NCBI GenBank assembly: GCA_948474755.1
Contig: CAOLHI010000057.1
Coordinates: 620,001-684,000 of the forward strand
Reading direction: 5' to 3'
Source of the DNA: Ctenosaura bakeri
Lineage: Eukaryota; Chordata; Lepidosauria; Squamata; Iguanidae
Length of the DNA: 64,000 nt
The notes under the pieces are model-generated. The model worked only from the letters and a program-made list of their open reading frames with translations, did no database searches and was not told the DNA's origin. Below are positions 10,151 to 21,265 of the stretch, one piece after another; the stretch's first letter is position 1; the number at the start of each line of letters is the position of its first letter. The translations under genes and the position numbers were made by a program.

Positions 10151-10836
10151 CTAGACAGGGGAAAATAAGCTTTTTTCTAGTTCATATAGGTTGAAAGATT
10201 CATACATTCAGGATGCTCTGTAATAAAATTTCTGGGTACAGATTGCTAAGTAGACAAAATATCACAAACATAGACAAAGGAACTGCTCTGATTTCCCCAT
10301 TTCATGTCCCAATTTCATGACCACAAAATGCTCTCAAACAAGACGTGTGCTAAGTGTTCTGAGACTTTAAAAGACAGAGAGCTGTGATGCCATGTAAGGT
10401 ATTCAAGGCTCTTTCTCTTAAAGGAGATGCCAGTTATAGGTAATAGCTTCCTTAGGATCTTTTAAACTCACATTACAGAGAAAATACCAAGGCAGCCAGA
10501 CCGCTCGCAGCAATATCATGCAAGCTGAAATCCTTTATGACCTGTTACATTGTGTAACTTTGTGTATACCAGGTTACGTAACAGAGGTACTAAGCAACCC
10601 CCTTGCTAAATTGTGAAGATATGTAATGGGATCAACAGCAAGGCTACCTGATGAACGTTAGTGTCTGATACATGTTGTTCCCTAATGGACATTGGTGCCA
10701 TTGTACATCAGTGCCATTGTGCAATAGTCACTTTGCTGACTCTGCTGCATAGTAATGTAACAGCAACCCTATACTGGATATGGACCTTGTGCAACTGCAC
10801 AATTCTAATTCCTGTGTACCTAAAGCTACTTACAAA
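10151..10836. repeat. Intergenic with an old repeat related to 24190-24590
   Basis: About 10540-10830 shares ordered phrases with 24190-24590: 'ttacgtaa', 'atcagt(g/c)c.. tgt', then '(t/c)tgaatatgga' like 'ctggatatgga', and finally 'ttctaattc' like 'ttttaattctc'. The two look like diverged copies of one interspersed repeat. The family is not known to me. Confidence 0.4.
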
Positions 10837-11018
10837 GGCCATTTCTGCACAATTCTGTTATAGCACGATGATTCCACTTTCAACCTCCTATGGAATCCTG
10901 GGGTTTGCAGTTTCATGAAGGACCAGCCGGCCCCTCCCGAAACTGCAAACCCCAGGATTCCATAGGAGGTTGAAAGTGGAATCATCGCACTATATAACAG
11001 ACACGTACAGAAATGGCC
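10837..11018. mobile_element. Palindromic MITE, GGCCATTTC family (copy 3)
   Basis: 182-bp near-perfect hairpin. The two arms differ at few positions, and the central junction is 'gaccagccggcccctcc'. Flanks are AAA on the left (CAA if shifted by one base) and CAA on the right, compatible with a 3-bp duplication with one change. Arm-to-arm identity is high, so it is one of the younger copies here. Confidence 0.85.
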
Positions 11019-12488
11019 CAAGACATACCTCCCCAACAGGATTCTTGCCATTATTTTTAAGCACAAACATGATTTGCTGCATACAGTATTAATCTGTCTT
11101 TCACTTACAAACTCCAATACCAGTATTGTAGGAACAAAGTCTGATATTAGCTTTGTGGGGCTTCTGCCAATGCTAAATGAAATCTGCGCTGAAGTCTACC
11201 AAGTAGGCCTGGTTCCCTTTTCCATTTACGGGCTTTTAAGCTAGATAAGACTTTGAAAGCATTATCAAAACCTTTAAATTAAACTTTACAATGCTAGAGT
11301 CTGCCAGAACTGCAGTGCACATCACTTTGGTGGCAGCGCAGCGCAATTTTATTTTTATTTTTATTTTTTTGAATCCAGAAATGACTTTCAGATTGAGGCA
11401 GAAGTGGAATCAAAAAAGGTAATTTCAAAGTGAAGGAAAAGTATGTGTGTACATATTTAATAATCACACATTTTCCATTCTGGGTATAAAGCAGGTGCTT
11501 GGTTAACTTTTTTGAATTTAATGGTCATACGGGGAGGGTGAAAAGCAGTGCTCATAGTATGTCGGTGTGATGTTTTGTTGTAATCCACTCTTTCTCCCCA
11601 GGTGGCTGAGGTAAATGGGAGATGTTACTCCTCCATTTCCACTTTATAGCCAAATGACATGTGTGAATAAGCAAACACACATGAAGCCTGGCCTACACCT
11701 TTTTATTCCAAGGTTAACGTCACTGATGTCCAATACATAAACATCAGTGACATCCCACAGTTCAGTTCAGTGGGATTTACTCTCTAGTAAATTTGTCTAG
11801 ATTGCAGCTTTAATTCAGTAGGACTTATTCTGCTGTGTGTGGGGAAAGCATTAATGTCTTAAGTCCTTATCTCACCTTGCCGTTCTACCACAACCGCAGT
11901 GGTTTGCTCTCCCTTTTGTCTCAGCCTTATCGCTCGATGTCATGATTCTCCTGGGGCTGTTGTGCTGTACAGGCATTGGGAACGTGAATCTTTTACATGC
12001 TGAAAATAATCAATTAATGACTGCCTTTCCCACTATGATTCATACTCATTTTGAGAGCTGACGTCTCATTCCACTTCACTGAGAGAATGATCAATTGGTG
12101 GGTGCACTGTGGATGTGGTCTGGTTGTCCTTCTTTTGGGATGCTCAAGGAAATCCTCAGCAGGGAAATCTCTGGCTAATTTTGGTACTGGAACCGTGAGG
12201 CCAAAACTTCTGAAGAGAATGGCTGTGTTTTCTGTGGTCTATGCTCTTGAAACCCTTTTCAGATTTTTTTTCAGATGGTTTGCTATTATAGTGCAATAAC
12301 ACTGCTATCCTGACCCGTTAACTATTTAACATCACTATTCAGATGCTTTTACTGCATGGAGATGTTGTCCAAAGATTTCTCCACTGCTTTCCTGTGGTAC
12401 CACATACCACAGTGTTACTTTTTAAGATTTGTTTTTTAAGGTAATGGTGGAATAATGCTGTGACATTATTCTGTAATGGCATTATTAT
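11019..12488. other. Intergenic, no recognised gene
   Basis: Contains an A/T run at 11345-11370, an inverted phrase 'cactgatgtc'/'acatcagtgac' at 11720-11755, and a 'cagtgggatttactctctagtaaa' block of the kind often seen in reptile interspersed repeats. Nothing is coding. Confidence 0.4.
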
Positions 12489-12907
12489 GGTCTAATGAGT
12501 ACAAATGAATTTTTGAATAGGACAACATGAAACAACTGACTAGCATGATAAACACTTTCGTTTTTCAAAGGAGAAAGATATCAAAAATGCCAAGGGATGT
12601 TGTAATTTGTTTCTCTTCCTGCATCCACCCCCCACAATGCAAGATCTGGGCAATGATGGTGCATTGTAATGATGTCATGCTGAAATAGTGTTATTGTGGC
12701 TTAACAAGTATGAATGAAGCAGTTTTAAACAGAACAGCCTGAAACAACTGACTAGTGTGATAAGCACTTTCCTTTTTCACAGGAGAAAGACATCAAGAAT
12801 GAAGTGGTGGTGGTTTGTTTCTCTTCCTGTGCCAATCTCTCACAATGCAAGATTTGGGCAGCGATGGGTGTACTGTAATGATGTTGGACATAATAACGTT
12901 ATTGCAG
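12489..12907. repeat. Two-unit tandem duplication, period about 210 bp
   Basis: Unit 1 (12489 to about 12697) and unit 2 (about 12698-12907) align along their length. 'aacaactgactag' occurs at 12531 and 12743, 'ggagaaaga.atca' recurs, 'tttgtttctcttcctg' recurs, and 'cacaatgcaagat' occurs at 12633 and 12841. The units differ by scattered substitutions and small indels. The surrounding sequence (12280-12490, 13119-13200) has related 'ataacgttattac' phrases, so the host may itself be an old DNA transposon. Confidence 0.75.
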
Positions 12908-12935
12908 ATATATGCAAATCAATCATGAAGCCCAA

Positions 12936-13115
12936 GGCCATTTCCGCATGAGACTGTTATAGTGCAATTATTCCACTTTCGACATCCTGTGGAATGCTGG
13001 GGTTTGCAGTTTTGGGAGGGGCCAGCTGGCCCCTCCTGAAACTGCAAACCCCAGGATTCCATATGATGTTGAAAATGGAATAATCGCGCTATAACAGTGT
13101 CATGCAGAAATGGCC
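12936..13115. mobile_element. Palindromic MITE, GGCCATTTC family (copy 4)
   Basis: 180-bp hairpin with central palindrome GGGGCCAGCTGGCCCC and a perfect 3-bp duplication CAA (12933-12935, 13116-13118). It inserted next to the 210-bp tandem duplication. Confidence 0.9.
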
Positions 13116-13478
13116 CAAGACAGGTCAAACGGGTAGTGATAATGGCATTACTTCAGAGGAATAACGTTATTACAGCGCAAATATGGCACGGGTATCATAC
13201 ACCATCACCTATCATTACAAGTAGAGCTGCAGTGGTTTTTGAAGGATATAATCCAGCATAACAGCATGGTGTGACAAAGAGATTAAAAAGATTCAATAAA
13301 ATGCCATTATGAAAACAAAATATTATCCCCATTAACATTTCTAATCAGAGTTTCTAATCCACTTTCCTATGCATAGCAGTCCATAGCAAAAATTAAGGAA
13401 AAAGGTATCAGAAAAGAATTATAACACAGTGCTAGAATCACAGAATAAAAATATCACTATTAAAATAGTAGACAAACC
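13116..13478. other. Intergenic, nothing recognised
   Basis: A-T-rich sequence without identifiable feature. Confidence 0.4.
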
Positions 13479-13928
13479 AGGGGTAGGAGACTCGAGGAGG
13501 AAACTATGGGGCCATATTAACTTCTAGGAAACCTTGAGGGGGTACGCTCACCACTACAGAAAAAAAATAACGAAATGTTTTTGCCCCCAACACCCTTTAG
13601 TGGCTGTGGGGGACATTTTCACCATGTTTTAGGACACCCCCCCAACCATTTTAGGCCCCAGAGAGGCATTTTTTCAAAACAGGAAGTGATAGGAAGTTAC
13701 TTCCAGCCTACTTCCTGCTTTTTAAAAAGGCCTTTTCTGGACCTCTGGACCTAAAATGGCCCGGGCATATCCAAAAATGGAAAAATGACCCACAGAGTCC
13801 TTAGAGAGCATTTTGGGAGAGAGAAAAAACAATTATTCCTGGGGGAACTCAGGGCCACAGAAACAGACACTGGAGCACAAGCGCTTGTGGACCACCTGTG
13901 CCCGCAGGCCACACTTTGCCCGACCTTG
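13479..13928. mobile_element. hAT-like non-autonomous DNA transposon
   Basis: The left end CAGGGGTAGG and right end CCCGACCTTG are decayed inverted repeats of the CAGGGGTGGG type typical of hAT elements. The body contains 'gcccgcaggccacactttgccc' near the right end, a phrase I recognise from reptile non-autonomous hAT families. The putative 8-bp flanks agree only partly, so the insertion is old. No transposase frame is present. Confidence 0.55.
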
Positions 13929-14559
13929 TTATAAACCATGAAAAAAAAAGCTGTTTTTAAAATTAAAAACCAGGATTCAAAATAGTTCAAAAAAACCCAA
14001 CAGACCATTGGGGGTGAGAGACACTTGCTTCCAGCAGCCCATGTTGTCATTGCTTGCTGAAAGGCACAGCTTTGGGAGAATGTTCCACTGCAACCTTAAA
14101 AGATTCTTAAAAGATTGTGTTTCTCTTTGTGGCCACCATTAACTTCTTTAAAACAAAAAATTGTGATGATGGAGGATAGCAATTCCAGATTCCAGCACAC
14201 ATAGAGAATTGAACGACTTGTTTTGTTAAAGATATCATATGTACACAATTGGTGTGTACTTTTGTCTGAGATGTTGAATGCAAATTCCCAAGGCATCCGC
14301 ATGTGTCCCAATGTAGTATGTGTGCCAGCTCTGGAGAAATCGTGTAATTAAACTAATGTGGAAAATACATATGGTGTTGAAAGACACCAAAGCTTGGCAG
14401 AGCATAATGACACATTATCCCTAAGTCACTGAATTTGGAATGTGAAACCCCCATGAGTACACTCTAAAGGTGGAGCCCACATCATTGTTTGATTCATGTG
14501 GAAGACTCCTGTGCAACAGTCAGCTATACACTCATTGTAGCCAGACACTCATCTGTAGC
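13929..14559. other. Intergenic, nothing recognised
   Basis: A 19-bp phrase 'tgtagccagacactcatct' is directly repeated at 14536-14574, at the very start of the following CR1. Otherwise unremarkable. Confidence 0.45.
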
Positions 14560-14582
14560 CAGACACTCATCTTAGATTTTAA

Positions 14583-15046
14583 AAAAGCGGACTTCTGTAA
14601 ACTTAGGGAGCTGCTGGCTAGAATTCCGTGGTCAGGAATAGTGAAAGGAAAAGGAGTTCAGGAAGCATGGGAGTTCCTTAAAAAGGAGATACTGAAGGCA
14701 CAGTCTAAAACTGTGACAATAAGGAGGAAAAATGGAAGGCATCTGAAGAAACCAGAATGGTTGACTAAAGAACTCTCAGCTGAGCTAAGAGTCAAGAGAA
14801 ACATGTATGGGAAATGGAAGAAGGGGGAAACCACCAAAGAAGAATTTAAGCAAGTAGCTAGGAGATGTAGGGAGGAAGTCAGAAAGGCTAAAGCACAGAA
14901 CGAACTTAGGCTGGCCAGAGACATTAAAAACAATAAAAAGGGCTTTTTTAAATATGTCCACAGCAAAAGGAAAAAGAAGGAGACGATAGGGTCGCTGCGC
15001 AGAGAAGATGGCGAACTACTCACGGGGGGAGAGAAAAGACAAAACT
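14583..15046 (+). pseudogene. CR1 ORF2 linker region (frameshifted)
   Basis: Frame 1 stretch rich in Lys, Arg and Glu (EEVRKAKAQNELRLARDIKN, then [13 protein letters not shown]). This is the alpha-helical linker that CR1 ORF2 has between its APE endonuclease and RT. The endonuclease itself is missing. The frame leaves register after LLTGG at about 15030 and the expected continuation is found in frame 3, so a single indel broke the ORF. Confidence 0.8.
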
Positions 15047-15134
15047 ACTTAACACCTTCTTTGCCTCCGTTTTTTCCCAGAAGGATACAAGCACTCAACC
15101 TGGCGGTTGGGGAGCAGGGGAGGAAGCAGAGGAA

Positions 15135-16649
15135 ATGAGGCACATAATAAGTAGAGAGGTGGTACAGGAATACCTGGCCGCATTGGATGAATTCAAGTCT
15201 CCAGGGCCAGATGAATTGCATCCTAGGATATTAAAAGAGCTGGCAGAGGTCATTTCGGAACCGCTTGCTATAATTTTTGAGAAATCTTGGAGGACAGGAG
15301 AAGTTCCAGCAGACTGGAAGAGAGCAAATGTTATCCCCATCTTCAAGAAGGGAAAAAAAGAGGACCCAAATAATTATCTCCCAGTCAGCCTGACATCAGT
15401 ACCCGGAAAGATCCTGGAGCAGATCATTAAGCAGTCAGTTTCTAATCACTTAGAAAGGAACGTGGTAATCACGAGAAGTCAACATGGATTTCTCAAAAAT
15501 AAGTCATGCCAGGCTAATCTTATCTCTTTTTATGATAGAGTTACTAGCTTGATAGATGAAGGGAATGCTGTGGATGTAGCATATCTCGATTTCAGTAAGG
15601 CCTTTGACAAAGTTCCCCATGACATTCTTGCAACGAAGCTAGTAAAATGTGGGCTGGACAGGGCTACTGTTAGATGGATTTGTAATTGGTTGACCGACCG
15701 AACCCAAAGGGTGATCACGAATGGCTGCTTTTCATCCTGGAGAGAAGTGACTAGTGGGGTGCCACAGGGTTCTGTCCTTGGCCCAGTGCTGTTCAATATT
15801 TTTATCAATGACTTGGATGAAGGAATAGAGGGCATGCTCATCAAATTTGCAGATGACCCCAAATTGGGAGGGGTTGCTAATACGCCAGAGGACAGGATCA
15901 AAATTCAAAATGACCTGGATAGATTGGAGAGCTGGGCCAGGGTGAACAAAATGAAATTCAACAGAGAGAAATGTAAGGTCCTACACTTAGGTAGAAAAAA
16001 TGGAATACAGAAATGTAGGATGGGGGACACGTGGCTGGATAGCAGTATGTGTGAAAGGGATCTAGGAGTCTTCATAGACCACAAGCTGAACATGAGTCAG
16101 CAGTGTGATGTGGCAGCCAAGAAAGCCAATGCAATTCTTGGCTGCATCAATAGGAGTATGGTGTCTAGATCGAGGGAGGTACTGGTACCACTCTACTCTG
16201 CTTTGGTTAGACCCCATCTTGAATACTGTGTCCAGTTCTGGGCACCCCAATTCAAGAAGGATATTGACAAGCTGGAGCAAGTCCAGAGGAGGGCGACCAA
16301 AATGGTGAAAGGCCTGGAAGACATGCCCTATGAGGATAGTCTTAGAGAGCTGGGTATGTTTAGTCTGCCGAAGAGGAGGTTAAGAGGGGACATGATAGCC
16401 ATGTTTAAATATTTGAAGGGATGCCACGTAGAGGAAGGAGGGGGCTTGTTTTCTGCTGCTCCAGAGACCAGGACAAGGAGCAATGGTTTCAAGCTGCAGG
16501 AAAGGAGATTCCACCTGAACCTCAGGAAGAACTTCCTGACAGTCAGGGCTGTCCGGCAGTGGAATCTGCTGCCTCGGAGTGTAGTGGAGTCTCCTTCCTT
16601 GGAGGTTTTTAAGCAGAGGCTTGATGGCCATCTGTCGGGAGTGCTTTGA
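15135..16649 (+). pseudogene. CR1 ORF2 reverse transcriptase and C-terminal domain
   Basis: 504 codons open. RT blocks in order: [16 protein letters not shown] (block 1), [18 protein letters not shown] (block 2a), [10 protein letters not shown] (block 3), [13 protein letters not shown] (block 4, first catalytic Asp), [20 protein letters not shown] (block 5), [10 protein letters not shown] (block 6, FADD catalytic pair) and LHLGRKN (block 7). The C-terminal domain has [14 protein letters not shown] and [19 protein letters not shown]. Catalytic aspartates are preserved. The family usually shows FADDTKLGG and NYRPVSLTS, so Pro for Thr and Leu for Arg here are likely post-insertion changes. The Met at 15135 is not a true start; the frame continues from upstream. 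Without endonuclease it cannot retrotranspose autonomously. Confidence 0.93.
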
Positions 16650-16704
16650 GGGTGTTCCTGCATGGCAGGGGGTTGGACTGGATGGCCTGTGTGGTCTCTT
16701 CCAA

Positions 16705-16741
16705 CTCTACATTTCTATGATTCTATGATTCTATGATTCTA
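16705..16741. repeat. CR1 3' terminal tandem repeat (ATTCTATG)n
   Basis: About three to four copies of the ATTCTATG octamer. This is the 3' signature of CR1 elements, thought to be recognised by the element's own RT when priming starts. Confidence 0.9.
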
Positions 16742-18589
16742 TACGCTTAGTGGGTTTTGTCTTGTTTCTTAAATTTTTCTCTTAAGCTCTAAAATTGCAC
16801 ACTGCTTCTGGATTAAATATTGAACTAAATTTTAGACTTTAAAAGAAAGGCCTGCAGGTATGACTGGGACTCCCATTCATAATGTCGCATTATAAACAAG
16901 ACCTGTCTCTGAAAGAAGTAGTGACATATGTAGGCACTTCTGATACTTAGTGGTTGTATTCTTAAAATTAGTATCTGGATTTTGGATCAATCCAGGGTGT
17001 AGTCTGTATGTGGAGAGGAATGGCAACCTAGACAAAAAGCATTTTCAGCAATGGGAACAGCCATTCCTTCCCCCACAATTAGCAGCATGGGCATTATGGG
17101 AAAACATTATTGTGGCCACCACAAGAGGCTGCCACAATTGGCTCTCCCACAATCAGTTCTGATATGATAAATATTACCAGAAGGCAAACCATTAGGAGAG
17201 GATAAGTGTGAATAATGGAATGGATATTGTTTCAATTAATGCTGTGTAACAAATTATGTGAAACTTGAAAACTGTCACTCATCTTTGTGAAAGAAGTGGT
17301 TGCTTTAATTCCTCTTGGGGTGTTAGAAGAATCATAGTTAAAATATGAGGGGGCCGGGCAGAGATGAGCATTCACCTTAATAATGAACATTACAAGTTGA
17401 CCAAGGAATTTGGTATTCTTCAGCTCTTTGAAAAAAATCCTCATATTGCTTTCTGCCACTTTACTAACTTCAGTACACTTCTGAAAAACCCAAGGGAGCT
17501 CACCATCATAATGTCATCCCATGCACATTTCAGGGAGTGTGCCAGATAAGAATACTGCCCAAGGAGCATGCCAGAGGGATTTTTAAACATTGAAAATTAG
17601 TTCTTTCTTCCCTCCTCAAATGCCCACCAAGAAACTTCAACCATAAATGATCAGAGCAGCTTCAACTTAAACTAATCTTGAAACAAATCTTGTTTTAATC
17701 AAAGGATTATGAAATAAATTTAATATTTTACAATGGAAATGAAGTGACATATTTTTCCTTGCATACCCCTGCTGCCCTCCTCAAAGCAACTTAACTACAG
17801 CTAATCCAATACTTCTCTTGCTTTCTTTTCAATACCAACAGTAACTATTATGTTATAGAATGCTAATTTCCAGTATGAGTTAGTGCCCAAATACTCTTTA
17901 ACGCCTTTAGCTGTCTTTAGAACCCCTAAGCTGCTTTTTTACCTGAATCCTGTACAGCATTTGAATCACTTGCATAAAAGAATTTACAGTGCAGTTCGGT
18001 AGACCCTGAGATTGTGTCCTGGGAGGCATTATAAAGTACTGGCTGCCCCACTCTAAGCTGATTTTGGAGAAGATCCAACCTTGGAGATCTCTAGCGTGTT
18101 CTTAAAATGTTCACTTAATTTTAGATCTTATCTACATTTTTGATCTAATTTTATATCTAATGGCTCAGTTTCCCTGCTAGGAGATTGTTACTCATCTTCC
18201 GAACATCTGATACGAGCAGCAGTATAAATGGGGTGGGTTGTGAGAGATTTTGGAAACTCCCAGATTCAAGGCTGTTGGAATCCCCCATTATTCCACCACC
18301 ACCAAAATTCTCACCATCCCTGAAGTTGACATCCCGTTGTTCAAATAAACAGATCAGCCCCATTCTCCCCTAGATCAGGAAGCCAGGCCTATTTCTCCCT
18401 CATATCTGTAATGCAGGCATACACCTGGTAGGGCTTAGGAGATGTTGAAGACCCCAGTCTACTATATATCTTATGGTATAATTGCCCTGTTAAGTTAGCT
18501 TTTTGTTTGCAGCTTTTGTTTGCAGCTGTTATCCTGATCAGTATTTACAAAGCTATAAACTAGACTTATGACCTCATAAATTTTGGTAT
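16742..18589. other. Intergenic, nothing recognised
   Basis: A-T-rich sequence. I found no exon, RNA gene or repeat I can name. Confidence 0.4.
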
Positions 18590-18925
18590 TCACATTATGA
18601 TCATAGCACTATGGGCATGATGGCAGATGTCCCCAAAAACCCACCTTAAAAGCCAGACAGCTACATCAACTGAAAGAGTTCTGTGGCACAGACAAGCAAG
18701 GCACTGAAGGATGATGCATAGAGAGCTCCTCTGCCAGCAAGACATGGGGGCCTGCAGTAATTGCTTTGCGCACTGCAGCTCACTGGCAAAACATTTCCCC
18801 ACTTTCCATTGCCACAGGACTCCACTGCTGATGAAGCTGCCTGACTTTTAAGGTGGGCTTTAAAGAGTTGGATTGGGAAACGGATCATAGCTACAATGTT
18901 GTAGCTATGTCTCCAGTGCAGAAAC
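18590..18925. repeat. Diverged palindromic DNA element
   Basis: Imperfect inverted arms: 'cccaccttaaaagccagacagct' on the left (about 18640) pairs with 'gctgcctgacttttaaggtgggc' on the right (about 18832). The outer arms carry 'gatcatagcac' and 'gatcatagctac' sequences. The centre is not palindromic. This fits an old MITE. Superfamily unknown. Confidence 0.55.
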
Positions 18926-19664
18926 TTGGCCAATATGTTAGTATCTAAATACCACCATGATAAAACACATGCAGTGTAATGAATTGGTCATGGGGAAGGA
19001 TTGCACAGTGCCTCTTGTATGTATTTCATATGGAAAAGCAATTCTATGGCAGAACCTAAATTCTCAAGAAGAAGGAAAAATATTGCTTGACTAACCACTT
19101 ATGCTGTTTACATCTTATACCAGAGAAAATTAGCTTCCAGCATCATTATGTCTTAAAGTAGGGGCACCTACTGCATGTATTGGTACATTAACTGAACACA
19201 AGCTGTAAACAGCTTACTTTAACACCGTGAAAAGTAATGGTCCTAAATAGGAAATTTGTACTCAAGAGCAAGTTGCAGACTTATCCCAGCTTCATCATAC
19301 CTGTTATTACCCAAACCACCGATGCCTGGAATTAATTTACTGTTGCTTCTTACAAAAGAATGAGAAGAGGAAAACATTTTTTCTCTACATTTTTCAGAGG
19401 ATGCTGTGAACCAACTGATAATAAAACAAATACTTTAATCTGGACTTGCAGACCCAGTTATTGAGAGCCAAGCTGCAAATGACATGAGATGTCTGTGCAT
19501 TAGGGATGGCTGAACATTTCCTCACTTCCTCTAAATGTGTCTGGGGCTTTTTGAGATATTCTGTTGAACCAAAAATATTCATCTTGGGGAGAGGAAGTTG
19601 GAGCTGAAACTAGAGGTTGGTAGCCCTACTGACACATGGAATGCCATATTTTCTTACTGAGGAT
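18926..19664. other. Intergenic, nothing recognised
   Basis: No feature that I can support. Confidence 0.4.
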
Positions 19665-19838
19665 ATAGACCTAACTACAAGTCCTAGAGACCAGGGTTCA
19701 ATTCCCCATTTGGCTGTGGAAACCCACTGGGTGATTTTGGGCACATCACATTTTCAGTCACTGAATAGCCTGTGATAGTTTCACCTTAGGTTTGCCATAA
19801 ATCAGAAACAACTTGAAGGCACACAAGAACAACAAACA
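19665..19838 (+). mobile_element. Sauria-type SINE (tRNA head, Bov-B-like tail)
   Basis: Contains the tRNA B-box region GAGACCAGGGTTCAATTCCC, the body 'ggaaacccactgggtga..ttgggca', and the tail 'ccataaatcagaaacaacttgaaggcac' followed by AAC-rich repeats. The tail matches the 3' end of Bov-B LINEs, the partner that mobilises this SINE family. The 5' end (A box) is truncated. Confidence 0.82.
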
Positions 19839-20959
19839 AATCCTAGGGTTTGTGGAATCTGTACTTATCATTTAGGCAAAATGAGTGGGCTTCCTCAGGC
19901 AGATTTTTGTGTTCCTGAAAATAACAGCAAGTTGTTAGTTATTTCAATCATCATCGGTTAAGGAGAAGTGTTGGTGAGGTTTTTTACCTCAGGTGCCAAA
20001 ATAACATGACAGATTTTGAGTACTATGTATTTTGAATAAATATTCCATGTGTATGTATATAAGTTCATCTTTTTCATGATGTTCACACTAAGAGGTCTTG
20101 TGAACTTCCCTTTTGAGAACTCTTGCATTGTCAGAACATCACTTTGAGCACGAGGGTGAACATTTCAAAAGAAAGAGAATGATATGGTAATTTCCTAGTG
20201 TTTTGTTCTTTCTTTCTTTTTTTTAAAGCCTGGGCATTTAGCTAAAATCTATTACAATTCTATTAGTCTTTCTTGTGACTTTTTCTTTTCTTTTTAATAA
20301 TTGGAGTAGGACAGGGAGAATCATGCTTTGCTTTGCAAGATATTTCTAAAGTTGCTTTTATAATTAAATTAGTGGTACTTGACCACTTGGGTTAGAACTC
20401 TTTTGTAGAAATCTATGTGTGAGCTAATATGTTGTAATGAAAGAAACTGCCTATGCCTTATGGTGTTGGCAAAATTAGACATAATATCACTTGTGAAACT
20501 GTAGCTCAGGGGTGGTGAAATTAGAATAATCATCTCTACTTAATCCTATAGAGAAGTGTAGTATTGTGAAACAAGGCTTTATCCTTGCATAATCTAGTCT
20601 TGTGTTTTTGTTGGAAGCTACTTAGTTTTTGCACTCGGTGTGAAGAACAATCAATTAAATGCCATTTAAACCAAAGTGCAGGCCAAGAATAGCATGCATT
20701 AGGTAGGTGGCAGAGATTACAGATGTGACTTTCCCCCCAGAAAATCAAATACAATCCATCTACTGCTAATACATTTCTCATACAATTAATTTTCTTCCTG
20801 ACTTTTTGCCCCATCCCACTCTCCAATATAAGGTATTCCTGCCATGTTACATAATGCCATTGTTTCTCACTGAGACATTTCACAGTTGTGCCGAGAATAT
20901 AGATGGGAGGAAGATTCAAAAATATTCCAAAAATCTTGATGAAAATAATTCTGGATTGA
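19839..20959. other. Intergenic, nothing recognised
   Basis: A-T-rich with short pyrimidine runs near 20205-20225 and 20280-20300. No supported feature. Confidence 0.4.
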
Positions 20960-21265
20960 AGACACTCTTGGAATTATTCTGTGTAAAATTCACATGTGGT
21001 TGCTTTGTGCAGAAAGCAGCATTTTCTGTGCAAAAATATTTCTACACAGAAGTATTATTTCCTGTGTAGGAAATTCTGTTTTCTGCTCAGGTAATGCTGT
21101 AATTATTTGGGAAAATTCTGCACAAAATTCAGACGTGTTTGATTTGCATAGAAAACCAATGTGTCTGCACAAGAAACAGCTTTTTCTGCACAAGAAATAA
21201 TGTTTCTACATAGAAACATGATTTTCTGTGTGGAAATACTATTTTCTGTGCAAAGGAACCACTGG
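20960..21265. repeat. Degenerate tandem and inverted repeat, 'ttttctgtgcagaa' type
   Basis: Variants of 'cattttctgtgcaaa', 'ttctacacagaa', 'tttctgcacaagaa' and 'tttctacatagaaac' recur about ten times at roughly 20-30 bp spacing. Because the motif is itself near-palindromic (ttctgtg/cacagaa), the array reads similarly on both strands. It is probably a decayed minisatellite. No gene overlaps it convincingly. Confidence 0.65.

Larger units (their letters stand above)
14560..16741 (+). mobile_element. CR1/L3-type LINE, 5'-truncated
   Basis: The element begins within the linker between endonuclease and reverse transcriptase (KADFCKLRELLARIPW at about 14587). It continues through RT and the C-terminal domain and ends with the diagnostic CR1 3' end: 'ggactggatggcc', then 'tccaactctac', then repeats of ATTCTATG to 16741. 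5' truncation is usual for CR1. A one-base indel in the G run at about 15022-15046 separates the linker frame from the RT frame. This is by far the least decayed of the four CR1 copies in the window. It has no obvious target duplication, as is common for CR1. Confidence 0.93.
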
